Source of the DNA: Streptomyces cyaneus | GTDB taxonomy: Bacteria; Actinomycetota; Actinomycetes; Streptomycetales; Streptomycetaceae | Length of the DNA stretch: 64,000 bases | NCBI RefSeq assembly: GCF_004028635.1 | Contig: NZ_RQJW01000005.1 | Span: forward strand, 434,001 to 498,000 | Direction of reading: 5' to 3' | Shown here: positions 28,478-36,383 of the stretch, piece after piece | Layout of the letters: the number at the start of each line of letters is the position of its first letter | Position numbering within the stretch: position 1 is the stretch's first letter | Position numbers and translations under genes: made by a program | The notes under the pieces: model-generated | What the model saw: the letters and a program-made list of their open reading frames with translations, nothing else | Databases searched by the model: none | What the model was told of the DNA's origin: nothing

Positions 28478-28665
28478 GCGACCTCGACGTCCGCACCGCC
28501 CGCCGCGCATGGATGTGCCTGCTGTGCGGCTGGGTCTACTACGAGGAGCTGGGCGCCCCGGAGGAGGGGATCGCGCCCGGTACCCGCTGGGAGGACGTGC
28601 CCGACGACTGGCTGTGCCCCGAATGCGGCGCCGCCAAGGGCGACTTCGTCATGGAACCGCTGTAA
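28474..28665 (+). CDS. Rubredoxin
   Basis: A 63-residue single-domain rubredoxin with CLLCGWVYYEE and WLCPECGAAKGDF, the two CxxC knuckles that bind one iron. It donates electrons to di-iron desaturases or hydroxylases. GTG 28474 overlaps the ACP stop by 4 bp, so it is translated with the desaturase genes it likely serves. Rubredoxins are also encoded in some bacterial polyyne clusters. Confidence 0.93.
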   Translation: MSDLDVRTARRAWMCLLCGWVYYEELGAPEEGIAPGTRWEDVPDDWLCPECGAAKGDFVMEPL

Positions 28666-28710
28666 CCGATAGCAACGCTGTAAGCGATGGCACCGCTGTA
28701 ACCGATCGTC
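28657..28710. repeat. 18-bp tandem repeat spanning the rubredoxin stop codon
   Basis: Three near-identical 18-bp units (CCGCTGTAACCGATAGCA and variants) at 28657-28674, 28675-28692 and 28693-28710. The first contains the TAA stop of the rubredoxin gene, so later copies look like duplicated gene ends. Confidence 0.85.
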
Positions 28711-28725
28711 GTCGTAGCCATAGCC

Positions 28726-28760
28726 CGTGCTCCTGCGGCCGCACCTGCCGCAGGAGCACG
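28726..28760 (+). terminator. Hairpin between rubredoxin and hydrolase genes
   Basis: CGTGCTCCTGCGG (28726-28738) pairs perfectly with CCGCAGGAGCACG (28748-28760), a 13-bp stem with a 9-nt loop and no T-run. It lies 44 bp before the hydrolase start and may partly terminate or process the operon transcript. Confidence 0.5.
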
Positions 28761-28803
28761 TCCATGCGCCGGTCCGCCGCCGGCGGCCAGGACAGGAGTA
28801 GAC

Positions 28804-29952
28804 GTGTTCACCTTCCCCCTCGATCCCCAGGCTCTGTTACGGGAGCGCACCCGGCAGTTGACCAGGCTCGGCATCCCGGCCGGCATCGTGGCGCGGGCCA
28901 CGGCCGAGATCGACGACATGTGGGGGGCGGGGACGGGCGGCTGGGTACCGGTGTGGGCCCGGCACGCCGAACGAGCCGAGCGGCAAGGGAAGTTGCTGTC
29001 GGCCTCACTGTGCTGGGGCGCGGCCCGGTTTCCCGCACTGGCCACCCCCGAGCGGCAGTTGGCCCAGGAGCGGCAGCTGGACTGCTATCTGAGGGCCGCC
29101 CGGCATTTCCCCGTACGTTTCCAGCGGCTGGTCCTCGACGTTCCGCACGGCACCGGGACCACCCCGGTCCCGGTGCATCTGTTCCGGCGCCGCGGCGGCA
29201 CCGCGTCCGAGCCTCGCGCCGTGCTCCTGGTCTCCGGCGGAGTCGACACCTGGAAGATGGACCTGCACCGTCTCCTCGTGGCGTCGGCGCTGGCCACCGG
29301 CCTGCTCGTGGCCGCCGTAGACATGCCCGGCACCGGGGAGTCGGCGCTGCCCCTCACTCCTGACAGCGAGTTCGTCCTCACCGGAGTGGTCGATCTACTG
29401 CGCGGTCACTACGGGAAACCGGTCGGCTTCTTCGGCCTGAGTTTCGGGGGCCACTGGGCCGCCAAGCTCGCCCTGCTCGGCCGGGTCGACGCGGCCGTCG
29501 ACGTGGGCGGACCGACCGGCATCACCGACCGCGGCCCCGGTGAGCTCATGGGCATGCCCCACGGCATGGCGGGCATCATCGGCAACGCTCTCGGCCTGGG
29601 TGAGCTGCCCGACGACGAGACCTTCGCGGACCTGTTCGGGCGGTTCTCGCTCCGCCGGCAGGGGCTGCTGGCCCGCACGGGCGGCGCCCCGCTCCTGGCG
29701 GCCAACGGCTCCGACGACCAGTACATCCCGCGCGCCGACGTCACCGGACTCGGTGGGCGGGCGGCCACCACAGTGTGGATCGTCCGCGGTGCCACCCACT
29801 GCGCTCCCGAACACTTCGCCCCGCTCGTCGCGGCGGCCTGGGCCTGGCTGGCGGCCCGCCTCACTCCGGGGCGGGCGACCCGGCTGGCCGAGGAGGCGCT
29901 GCTGCTCGCGCTCCGGCCCCTCCTCGTGGCGCCCGCTTCCGTGCTGCCGTGA
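28804..29952 (+). CDS. Alpha/beta hydrolase (FrsA-like), TTA codon-containing
   Basis: A 382-residue protein: an N-terminal helical segment, then an alpha/beta hydrolase core with nucleophile elbow GLSFGGH, an acid in NGSDDQYIP and a terminal His in GATHCAPEHF. It may release or hydrolyse the finished acyl chain, like the hydrolase/thioesterase of polyyne clusters. Codon 12 is TTA (28837-28839), rare in Streptomyces and read by the bldA tRNA, so translation is probably delayed until development. Start is GTG 28804, preceded by GGACAGGAG. Confidence 0.86.
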   Translation: MFTFPLDPQALLRERTRQLTRLGIPAGIVARATAEIDDMWGAGTGGWVPVWARHAERAERQGKLLSASLCWGAARFPALATPERQLAQERQLDCYLRAARHFPVRFQRLVLDVPHGTGTTPVPVHLFRRRGGTASEPRAVLLVSGGVDTWKMDLHRLLVASALATGLLVAAVDMPGTGESALPLTPDSEFVLTGVVDLLRGHYGKPVGFFGLSFGGHWAAKLALLGRVDAAVDVGGPTGITDRGPGELMGMPHGMAGIIGNALGLGELPDDETFADLFGRFSLRRQGLLARTGGAPLLAANGSDDQYIPRADVTGLGGRAATTVWIVRGATHCAPEHFAPLVAAAWAWLAARLTPGRATRLAEEALLLALRPLLVAPASVLP

Positions 29953-29972
29953 GCCCGCCCCGTCGCATCCGG

Positions 29973-30043
29973 TTCCGTGCCGGGTGGGGCCCGCCCGTCA
30001 CACCCGGTTTCCGTGCCCCGTGCGGCCCACCCGTCACACCCGG
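29973..30043. repeat. 36-bp imperfect tandem repeat overlapping the FAAL2 stop
   Basis: Two copies beginning TTCCGTGCC (29973-30008 and 30009-30043), differing at a few positions, sit between the converging hydrolase and FAAL2 genes. The second copy contains the FAAL2 stop (30034-30036) and last codons; the first is an extragenic duplicate. Confidence 0.75.
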
Positions 30044-31809
30044 GACGTGCCGGCCGGTTCCGCCGTCTGCACGGGGGCGACCTCCAGCGCGGTCAGCTCG
30101 TCCCTCAGGTACAGCTCACGCATCCTGGCGCGCTGGATCTTCCCGCTGGTGGTGCGCTCGACCGAGCCCGGGGCGACCAGCAGGGTCGAGGCCCGCGGGA
30201 TCTGGAAGGCGTGGCGGATGTGGCTGGTCACAGCGGCCGCGAGTTCGGCGGTTCCCGTGCCGTCGAGATGCTTGGGCCTGACCTCCTGGACCAGGACCAC
30301 GTGCTCGGGATGGCCGCCGAGCGCGAAGGCCGCGGCGGCCCCTGTGGCCAGCGCCGGGTGCAGGGGGCGTACGGATTCCTCGATGTCGTGGGGGTAGAGG
30401 TTGCGCCCGTTGACGATGATCAGGTCCTTGATCCGGCCGGTGACATACAGTTCGCCGTCGAGGAGTGCGCCCAGGTCGCCCGTGCTCAGGAAGCCGCCCT
30501 GTCCGTCGGCGGTGGTTCGGCCGAAGGTCTCCGCCGTCCGCTCGGGGTTGTTCCAGTAGCCCGCCCCGACACTGGGCCCGGTCACCCAGATCTCCCCGAT
30601 GCGTCCCTCGGGAAGCACCTCCAGGGTGTCGGGGTCGACGATGCTCACCCCGAGGATCCCGGCCCGCCCGCTGCTCACCAGGTGCTGGACCGCCGCGCCG
30701 GACGGCGCCGGGGTCAGCCGTCCCTGCTGGAACGAGGCCGCGTCGACAGCACAGGTGCGCAGGCCCCGCAGTCGCGGAGTCCCGGTCACCAGCAGCGTCG
30801 CCTCGGCCAGGCCGTAGCAGGGGCTCATCGCCTCGGCGCGCAGGCCGGCGGGGGCGAAGCGGCGGGTGAAGCGCTCCAGCACGGGGATGCTGATCGGCTC
30901 GGCGCCGTTGAGGGCCACTTCCAGGGAGGACAGGTCGAGTTGGGCCAGTTGCTCGTCGCTGGTACGCCGGGCGGCCAGTTCGTAGGCGAAGTTGGGGGCC
31001 GGGGTGATGGTGGCCCGGTAGTGGCTGATCGCCTCCAGCCAGGAGAAGGGGCGCTTGAGGAACGCCAGTGGCGACATGTAGTACAGGGTGCCGCCCAGGT
31101 AGAGGGGGTGCAGAAGCTGCCCGATCAGGCCCATGTCGTGGAAGTGCGGCAGCCAGCCCACTCCCCGGATCTCCGAGGTGGAGCCGGCGGCCTCGGCGAT
31201 CGCCTCCTGGTTGGCGACGACGTTGGCGTGGGTGACGATCACTCCCTTGGGGGTGCTCGTCGAACCCGAGGTGTACTGCAGGAAGGCGACCGTGTCGCCG
31301 GTCGGCGCGAACGGCCGCCAGTCCTCGGGGTCCGCGGCCAGGTCGTCGGAGGCGACGTGGTCCAGGCCGGTGTCGCCGGAGTCGAGCCACTCCCGCAGCA
31401 GGGGCATCGTCGGCGTGTCGGTGAGCAGATGGCCGATTCCGGCGTCCGCCACGATGCCCGACAGCCGGTCGAGGCTGCGTCGGCGGCCGTCGGGCGGCGG
31501 CGCGGGTACGGCGATGACGCCCGCGTAGAGGCAACCGAGGAACGCGTCCAGGAACGCGGGCCCGGGCAGATGGGCCAGCAGCACCCGGTCCCCCGGCCGC
31601 GTACGGGCCTGCAGCCAGGCGGCGACGCGGCGGGCGCTGCGGTCCAGGTCGGCATAGGTCGAGACGATCTCGTCCGTTCCCGGCGTGCCGTCCTCCAGAT
31701 AGACCGTGGCGACGCGATCGCCCTGCTCGGCCGCCCATCTGCGCAGGACCGTGACGAAGTCCGGCCGCTGGGCCGGCTCGGGTGCGGTCCCGGGCGTGGT
31801 GCTACGCAT
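30034..31809 (-). CDS. Fatty acyl-AMP ligase (FAAL), second of two
   Basis: A 591-residue FAAL: P-loop YTSGSTSTPKGVIVTH, GWLPHFHDMGLIGQ, YGLAEATLLVTG, STGDLGALLDG, and the SGKIQRARMREL Lys region. ATG 31809 follows GAGAGGGAGAAAG and overlaps the NAD synthetase stop by 8 bp. It lies last in the minus-strand operon that also encodes ACP2 (34869-35141), its likely partner. It is clearly a paralogue of, not a duplicate identical to, the first FAAL. The two may activate different acids or serve the two ACPs. Confidence 0.93.
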   Translation of the reverse strand: MRSTTPGTAPEPAQRPDFVTVLRRWAAEQGDRVATVYLEDGTPGTDEIVSTYADLDRSARRVAAWLQARTRPGDRVLLAHLPGPAFLDAFLGCLYAGVIAVPAPPPDGRRRSLDRLSGIVADAGIGHLLTDTPTMPLLREWLDSGDTGLDHVASDDLAADPEDWRPFAPTGDTVAFLQYTSGSTSTPKGVIVTHANVVANQEAIAEAAGSTSEIRGVGWLPHFHDMGLIGQLLHPLYLGGTLYYMSPLAFLKRPFSWLEAISHYRATITPAPNFAYELAARRTSDEQLAQLDLSSLEVALNGAEPISIPVLERFTRRFAPAGLRAEAMSPCYGLAEATLLVTGTPRLRGLRTCAVDAASFQQGRLTPAPSGAAVQHLVSSGRAGILGVSIVDPDTLEVLPEGRIGEIWVTGPSVGAGYWNNPERTAETFGRTTADGQGGFLSTGDLGALLDGELYVTGRIKDLIIVNGRNLYPHDIEESVRPLHPALATGAAAAFALGGHPEHVVLVQEVRPKHLDGTGTAELAAAVTSHIRHAFQIPRASTLLVAPGSVERTTSGKIQRARMRELYLRDELTALEVAPVQTAEPAGTSRV

Positions 31810-33595
31810 GGTCTTTCTCCCTCTCCCGAAGGTGGCTGCCGCCCTCGCGCCAGCCGCTGGTGATGGGCAGTCGGCGATCGCGGCCGAAGTTCTTCGCCGT
31901 GATCTTCGGACCGGGTGGATACTGGCGTCGCTTGTACTCGGCCAGGTCGACGAGCCGGACGACACGGTCCACGAGGTCGGGGTCGTGCCCCGCCGCGATC
32001 AGCGCGTGGCTGCCGCCGTCGTTCTCGACGTAGTCGCGCAGCAGTGGGTCCAGGACCTCGTACGGGGGCAGTGAGTCGCTGTCGAGCTGGTCGGGCCGCA
32101 GCTCCGCCGACGGCGGTTTGTCGATGATGTGCTGCGGGATCGGGGCCGTACCGAACGGGTGCAGCCAAGCGGCCGGACCGGTCTGCTCGTTGCGCCAGCG
32201 GCACAGCTGCCACACCAGCGTCTTGCTCACGTCCTTGAGCGGGGCGAAGCCGCCCGCGGAGTCGCCGTACAGCGTGGAGTAGCCGGTGGCGATCTCGCTC
32301 TTGTTGCCGGTGGTGAGCACGAGATGGCCGTGCTCGTTGGACAAGGCCATCCAGATCGCGCCCCGCACCCGCGCCTGGAGGTTTTCGGCCGCCAGTCCGT
32401 GCAGGTCGATCTCGGCCTCGAAGGCGTCGACGATCGTACGGATCGGGACCGTCCGGGCGTTGAGTCCCTGGCGCTTGACGAGTTCGTCCGCGTCGGTGAT
32501 CGAGTGCTCGCTGGAGTACCGGCTGGGCAGCAGCACGGCATGGACGTCGCCGGGACCGATCGCGTCCGCCGCGAGGGTCGCGACCAGGGCGGAGTCGACG
32601 CCGCCCGACAGACCGAGGATCACGGAACGGAAGCCGTTCTTGCGGACGTAGTCGCGCACCCCGCACACCAGGGCCGCGTACACCTCCGCGAGCGGATCGA
32701 GGGCAGGGGCGAGGGACGCCGGCAGGCGTTCGTACGGTGCGAGCGGGGACTCGGAGACGACCGTGCGCTCGACGGTCGGCCCGGCGGGCCGGGTCTCGTC
32801 GTCGAGCCCGGGCAGTGTCCGCCAGGGCCTGACCGTCCGTACGGCATCGGGGAAGTCGAGGTCGGCCACGAGCAGCTGCTCCTCGAACTGCCTTGCAGAC
32901 GCGAGGAGTTCACCGTTGGGGCCGACGACCATCGAGGCCCCGTCGAAGACCAGCTCGTCCTGTGCGCCCACCAGGTTGCAGTAGGCCATCACGGCCCCGG
33001 TCTCCCGGGCCCGCCTGGCGCACAGCTCACGGCGTACCTCGCTCTTGCCGCGTTCGTACGGCGAGGCGTTGAGCACGGCGAGGAGCCGTGCCCCGGCCTC
33101 GCGGGTCAGCGCGAGGGGGCCGCCGTCCTGCCAGAGGTCCTCGCAGATGGCGACGGCGATGTCGACGCCGTGCAGGCGGAACACCGGCAGCCGGGTGCCC
33201 GGCGTGAAGTGGCGGGCCTCGTCGAAGACACCGTAGGTGGGCAGGTGATGCTTGGCCGTGCGCAGGACCACCCGCCCGTGGTGGAGCAGTGCCGCGGCGT
33301 TCAGTGCGCCGGCGCGGCCGCGGTCCAGGTAGCCGACGAGGGCGGGCAGGTCACCCAGCCCCTCGTCCGCCAAACGGCCTGCCAGAGCCTCGAGTTGTGC
33401 CACCGAGGCGTCCACGAAGGACGGCCGCAGGGCGAGGTCCTCCACCGGGTATCCGGTGACCGCCATCTCGGGGAAGATCACGAGGTGCGCCCCCGCGTCG
33501 GCGGAGCGCCGTGTCCATTCGACGATGCGGTCGGCGTTCCCGTTCAGGTCGCCGACGACGGTGTTGATCTGGGCCAGGGCGATGCGTAGTTGCAT
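31802..33595 (-). CDS. nadE: Glutamine-dependent NAD+ synthetase
   Basis: 597 residues: an N-terminal nitrilase-type glutaminase (Glu in FPEMAVTGYP, Lys in RTAKHHLP, Cys in AICEDLWQ) fused to an ATP-PPase synthetase with LGLSGGVDSALVAT and TGNKSEIATGYST. It amidates deamido-NAD with glutamine nitrogen. All catalytic residues are visible. Finding it inside a lipid-like biosynthetic operon, overlapping FAAL2, suggests a second, cluster-dedicated copy: either boosting NAD(P) supply for the reductase or, speculatively, delivering ammonia. ATG 33595 is six bases from GGAGG. Confidence 0.92.
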   Translation of the reverse strand: MQLRIALAQINTVVGDLNGNADRIVEWTRRSADAGAHLVIFPEMAVTGYPVEDLALRPSFVDASVAQLEALAGRLADEGLGDLPALVGYLDRGRAGALNAAALLHHGRVVLRTAKHHLPTYGVFDEARHFTPGTRLPVFRLHGVDIAVAICEDLWQDGGPLALTREAGARLLAVLNASPYERGKSEVRRELCARRARETGAVMAYCNLVGAQDELVFDGASMVVGPNGELLASARQFEEQLLVADLDFPDAVRTVRPWRTLPGLDDETRPAGPTVERTVVSESPLAPYERLPASLAPALDPLAEVYAALVCGVRDYVRKNGFRSVILGLSGGVDSALVATLAADAIGPGDVHAVLLPSRYSSEHSITDADELVKRQGLNARTVPIRTIVDAFEAEIDLHGLAAENLQARVRGAIWMALSNEHGHLVLTTGNKSEIATGYSTLYGDSAGGFAPLKDVSKTLVWQLCRWRNEQTGPAAWLHPFGTAPIPQHIIDKPPSAELRPDQLDSDSLPPYEVLDPLLRDYVENDGGSHALIAAGHDPDLVDRVVRLVDLAEYKRRQYPPGPKITAKNFGRDRRLPITSGWREGGSHLREREKDHA

Positions 33596-33610
33596 CACGT
33601 TCCTCCGTGG

Positions 33611-34840
33611 TCAGGCCGTCGTGAACGTCAGCGCGATGTTGTGGCCACCGAAGCCGAACGAGTCGGTGACGGCGGCGGCGGTGTCCAGTTGCCGGGGCCG
33701 GCCGGCCACCACGTCGAGCCGCACTTCGGGGTCGAGCCGTTCGAGATTGGCGGTCGGCGGGACGATCCCGTGCCGCAGGGTGAGCACGGTCGCGATCGCC
33801 TCGACGGCTCCCGCGGCGCCGAGGAGATGGCCCAACGCCCCCTTGGGGCCGGTCAGTACGGGGTGGTCGCCGAGCGCGGAGCGGATCGCGACGGTCTCGG
33901 GGATGTCACCGACCACCGTGGAGGTGGCATGCGCGTTGACGTGGCCGACGTCCTTGGGGAGCAGGCCGGCGCTGCGGACCGCGGCGCCGATCGCCCGTGC
34001 CTGCCCCCGCCCGGTCGGGTCGGGAGCGGTGATGTGGTGGGCGTCCGCGCTGGTCCCGACCCCGGCGAGACGCGCGTACGCCTTGGCGCCCCTGGCCCGG
34101 GCGTGCTCGGCCCGCTCCAGCACCAGGATTCCGGCGCCCTCCCCGAGGACGAAGCCGTCCCGGTCGACGTCCCAGGGCCGCGACGCCCGCTCGGGATCGT
34201 CGTTGCGCAGGCTCAGGGTGCGGGCTCGGGCGAACGCCGCCATCGTGACTCCGGTGAGGCTGGCCTCCGCCCCGCCGGCGACGACGATGTCCGCCTCGTT
34301 CGTGCGCAGCATCCGCCACGCCCACGCCAGCGCCTCGGCTCCGGACGCGCACGCCGAGACCGGGGCGTGCACGCCGGCCCGGGCGCCGATGGCCAGACCG
34401 ACGTGCGCCGCGGGTCCGTTCGGCATCAGCATCGGCACCGTCAGCGGGGACATCTGGCGCAGCCCGTCCCGGGCCAGCAGCTCGGCCTGTTCCAGGAGCG
34501 TGCGCACGCCTCCGATGCCGGTTCCGACGACGACACCGACCCGGTCCGGGTCGACCCGGTCGCCGGCCTTGGCGTCCTCCCAGGCCTGTTCGGCGGCCAC
34601 GACCGCGGCCTGGGCGCAGCGGTCCAGCCTGCGGGCCACACCACGCGGCAGGGCGGTGGCCGGGTCCACCGCGAGCGGAGCGCCGATCCGGACCGGCAGC
34701 CGGTACTTCTCGACGAACTCGGCATCCAGCCTGCGGACGCCACTGCGTCCGGCCAGCATCTCGTTCCAGGTGGACCAGACGTCACCGCCGAGAGGTGTGG
34801 TCGCGCCCAGGCCGGTGACGACTATGTCGTTGTCGCTCAT
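33611..34840 (-). CDS. Beta-ketoacyl-ACP synthase II (FabF-like)
   Basis: A 409-residue thiolase-fold ketosynthase. The catalytic Cys lies in VSACASGAEA, the two His in VNAHATSTVVGD and SFGFGGHN, and the structural Lys in GPKGALGHLLGAAGA; all are intact, so it should condense. It sits between the NAD synthetase gene (15 bp) and ACP2 (28 bp). Together with the FabH-like protein upstream it could build or extend the acyl chain handled by the two acyl-AMP ligases, separately from housekeeping fatty acid synthesis. Confidence 0.93.
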   Translation of the reverse strand: MSDNDIVVTGLGATTPLGGDVWSTWNEMLAGRSGVRRLDAEFVEKYRLPVRIGAPLAVDPATALPRGVARRLDRCAQAAVVAAEQAWEDAKAGDRVDPDRVGVVVGTGIGGVRTLLEQAELLARDGLRQMSPLTVPMLMPNGPAAHVGLAIGARAGVHAPVSACASGAEALAWAWRMLRTNEADIVVAGGAEASLTGVTMAAFARARTLSLRNDDPERASRPWDVDRDGFVLGEGAGILVLERAEHARARGAKAYARLAGVGTSADAHHITAPDPTGRGQARAIGAAVRSAGLLPKDVGHVNAHATSTVVGDIPETVAIRSALGDHPVLTGPKGALGHLLGAAGAVEAIATVLTLRHGIVPPTANLERLDPEVRLDVVAGRPRQLDTAAAVTDSFGFGGHNIALTFTTA

Positions 34841-34868
34841 GGCTCCCTCCGCGCAGGTCCGCCGGCCG

Positions 34869-35141
34869 TCAGGCCCGCGCGGCCAGGACGAGCTGCACCG
34901 CGTCCCCGACGGTGAGGAGTTCGGCCAGTTCCTCGATGGCGATGTCGAGTTCGAAGGTGGCCTCGGTCTGCGCGGCGATCTCGATCATGGACAGGGAGTC
35001 GATGTCCAGGTCGTCGACGAAGCGCTTGTCCAGGGAGACGCGGTCGGCGGGGACCTCGGCGATCTCCTCGATGATCGCGGCGAGCTTCGCCAGGATCTCC
35101 TGCTGTTCGGCGCTCACGGGGGCCTCTGTATGGGTGGTCAT
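34869..35141 (-). CDS. Acyl carrier protein 2
   Basis: A 90-residue carrier protein with phosphopantetheine Ser in DLDIDSLSMIEIA, typical of type II synthase ACPs and distinct from ACP1 in sequence. It has an acidic helix II and no basic tail. Placement next to the FabF-like gene and in an operon with FAAL2 suggests it is the extension carrier of the second module. The ATG is preceded by GGAAAGGAA. Confidence 0.93.
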   Translation of the reverse strand: MTTHTEAPVSAEQQEILAKLAAIIEEIAEVPADRVSLDKRFVDDLDIDSLSMIEIAAQTEATFELDIAIEELAELLTVGDAVQLVLAARA

Positions 35142-35168
35142 GTTCCGTTCCTTTCCGATCCGTTGGGG

Positions 35169-36383
35169 TCAGGCAGCGAGCCGCGAGCCCTGGGGCACGC
35201 CCAGCACCCGACCGAAGAAGTCGGCGCCGTCGGCGCGGATCTCGGCGCCGTGGCCGGTGCAGCAGTGGTCGCCGTCCGCGAAGGTCAGCAGGGTCACGTC
35301 CTGCTCGGCATGCATGCCGAGGAGGGTGTCGCGCAGCCACTCCTTGTCGCGAACCTTGACGAGCGGGTCCTTCGCGCCGTGCACGATCCGCACCGGGACC
35401 TCGATCCGGCGCAGGATCCCGGGGTCGGTGATGGAGAAAACGCTCTGGTAGTCCGGCAGTTCGTCGGGACCCTCGATGCCGAGGACCTGGCCGTACTTGC
35501 TCTTGAGGAAGTACGGCAGCTTCTTCCACCGCCCGGCGTCGACGGGGCCGCCCAGGTCGTAGACGGCGGCGACGCGTTCGTCGGCAGCGGCGGCCTTGAG
35601 GGCCCACAGGCCGCCCCAGCTGATACCGATCACACCGACGCGGCTCGCGTCGAGGCCGTAGGGGCCGGCGAGGGCATCGATGGCGGCGGGGACGATCTCG
35701 TGGAAGTTGCCCGGCCAGGTCTTGTCCTCCAGGATCAGGCTCTCGCCCTGGCCCGGCCCGTCGATGCCCAGCACTGCGAAACCGGCCTCGCACAGGCCGT
35801 TCTCGGTGGCGAGGTGCTCCTCCTTGGTGTCGTCCATGCCGTGCAGGATCACGACGAGGGGCAGGCCGCGGCCGTCCTCGGGCGCCCGCTCGGGCAGGTG
35901 GAGGTTGGCGGCGTACTCGTGTCCGTCGAAGGGGACACGCACCCGCAGGTAGTTCTCGCCCCAGACCAGCGTCTCGGCCTCGATGTAGTAGTCGCGCGAC
36001 TTGCGGTACGCCTGGCGCTTCAGGTCGGTCATCGGCAGCGAGCCCCACTGGGCCATGTGCGCCAGGTACGACAGCCGCCGCAGCAGCTCCACCCGCCGCT
36101 CGCGGGTGTGGGTCGTCGCCGTCCCCAGCTCGCGCTCGGCCGCGTCCACCAACTCCATGGCGGCCTGCGGCCAGTCGTCGATGCTGTCGATGCCGGCCAG
36201 GAACCGCATGAGGGTCTCGTCGTCGATGCCGGACATGCGCCAGCGGTTCCAGAACGGCCGGGTGACGTTCTTGACGCCGATGACGTGGGAGAGCGAGCTG
36301 ACCGCGCGGCGGGCGACGTGGTCGACGAAGCGGTAGCCGCCGATGTCCGCCCTGTTCTTGCGGGCGCTCGTTGTGTCGGTCAT
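35169..36383 (-). CDS. Alpha/beta hydrolase (FrsA/DUF1100-like)
   Basis: A 404-residue protein: a roughly 180-residue helical N-terminal region, then a hydrolase core with GISWGG elbow, HGAKDPLV acid loop and DGDHCCTGHG terminal His. The PLVVILHGMDD strand carries the oxyanion loop. It resembles FrsA-type or 2,6-dihydroxypseudooxynicotine hydrolase-like enzymes. It is a second, distantly related hydrolase in the cluster; it could release product or cleave an ester. Its start overlaps the PP-loop gene stop by 4 bp. Confidence 0.86.
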   Translation of the reverse strand: MTDTTSARKNRADIGGYRFVDHVARRAVSSLSHVIGVKNVTRPFWNRWRMSGIDDETLMRFLAGIDSIDDWPQAAMELVDAAERELGTATTHTRERRVELLRRLSYLAHMAQWGSLPMTDLKRQAYRKSRDYYIEAETLVWGENYLRVRVPFDGHEYAANLHLPERAPEDGRGLPLVVILHGMDDTKEEHLATENGLCEAGFAVLGIDGPGQGESLILEDKTWPGNFHEIVPAAIDALAGPYGLDASRVGVIGISWGGLWALKAAAADERVAAVYDLGGPVDAGRWKKLPYFLKSKYGQVLGIEGPDELPDYQSVFSITDPGILRRIEVPVRIVHGAKDPLVKVRDKEWLRDTLLGMHAEQDVTLLTFADGDHCCTGHGAEIRADGADFFGRVLGVPQGSRLAA

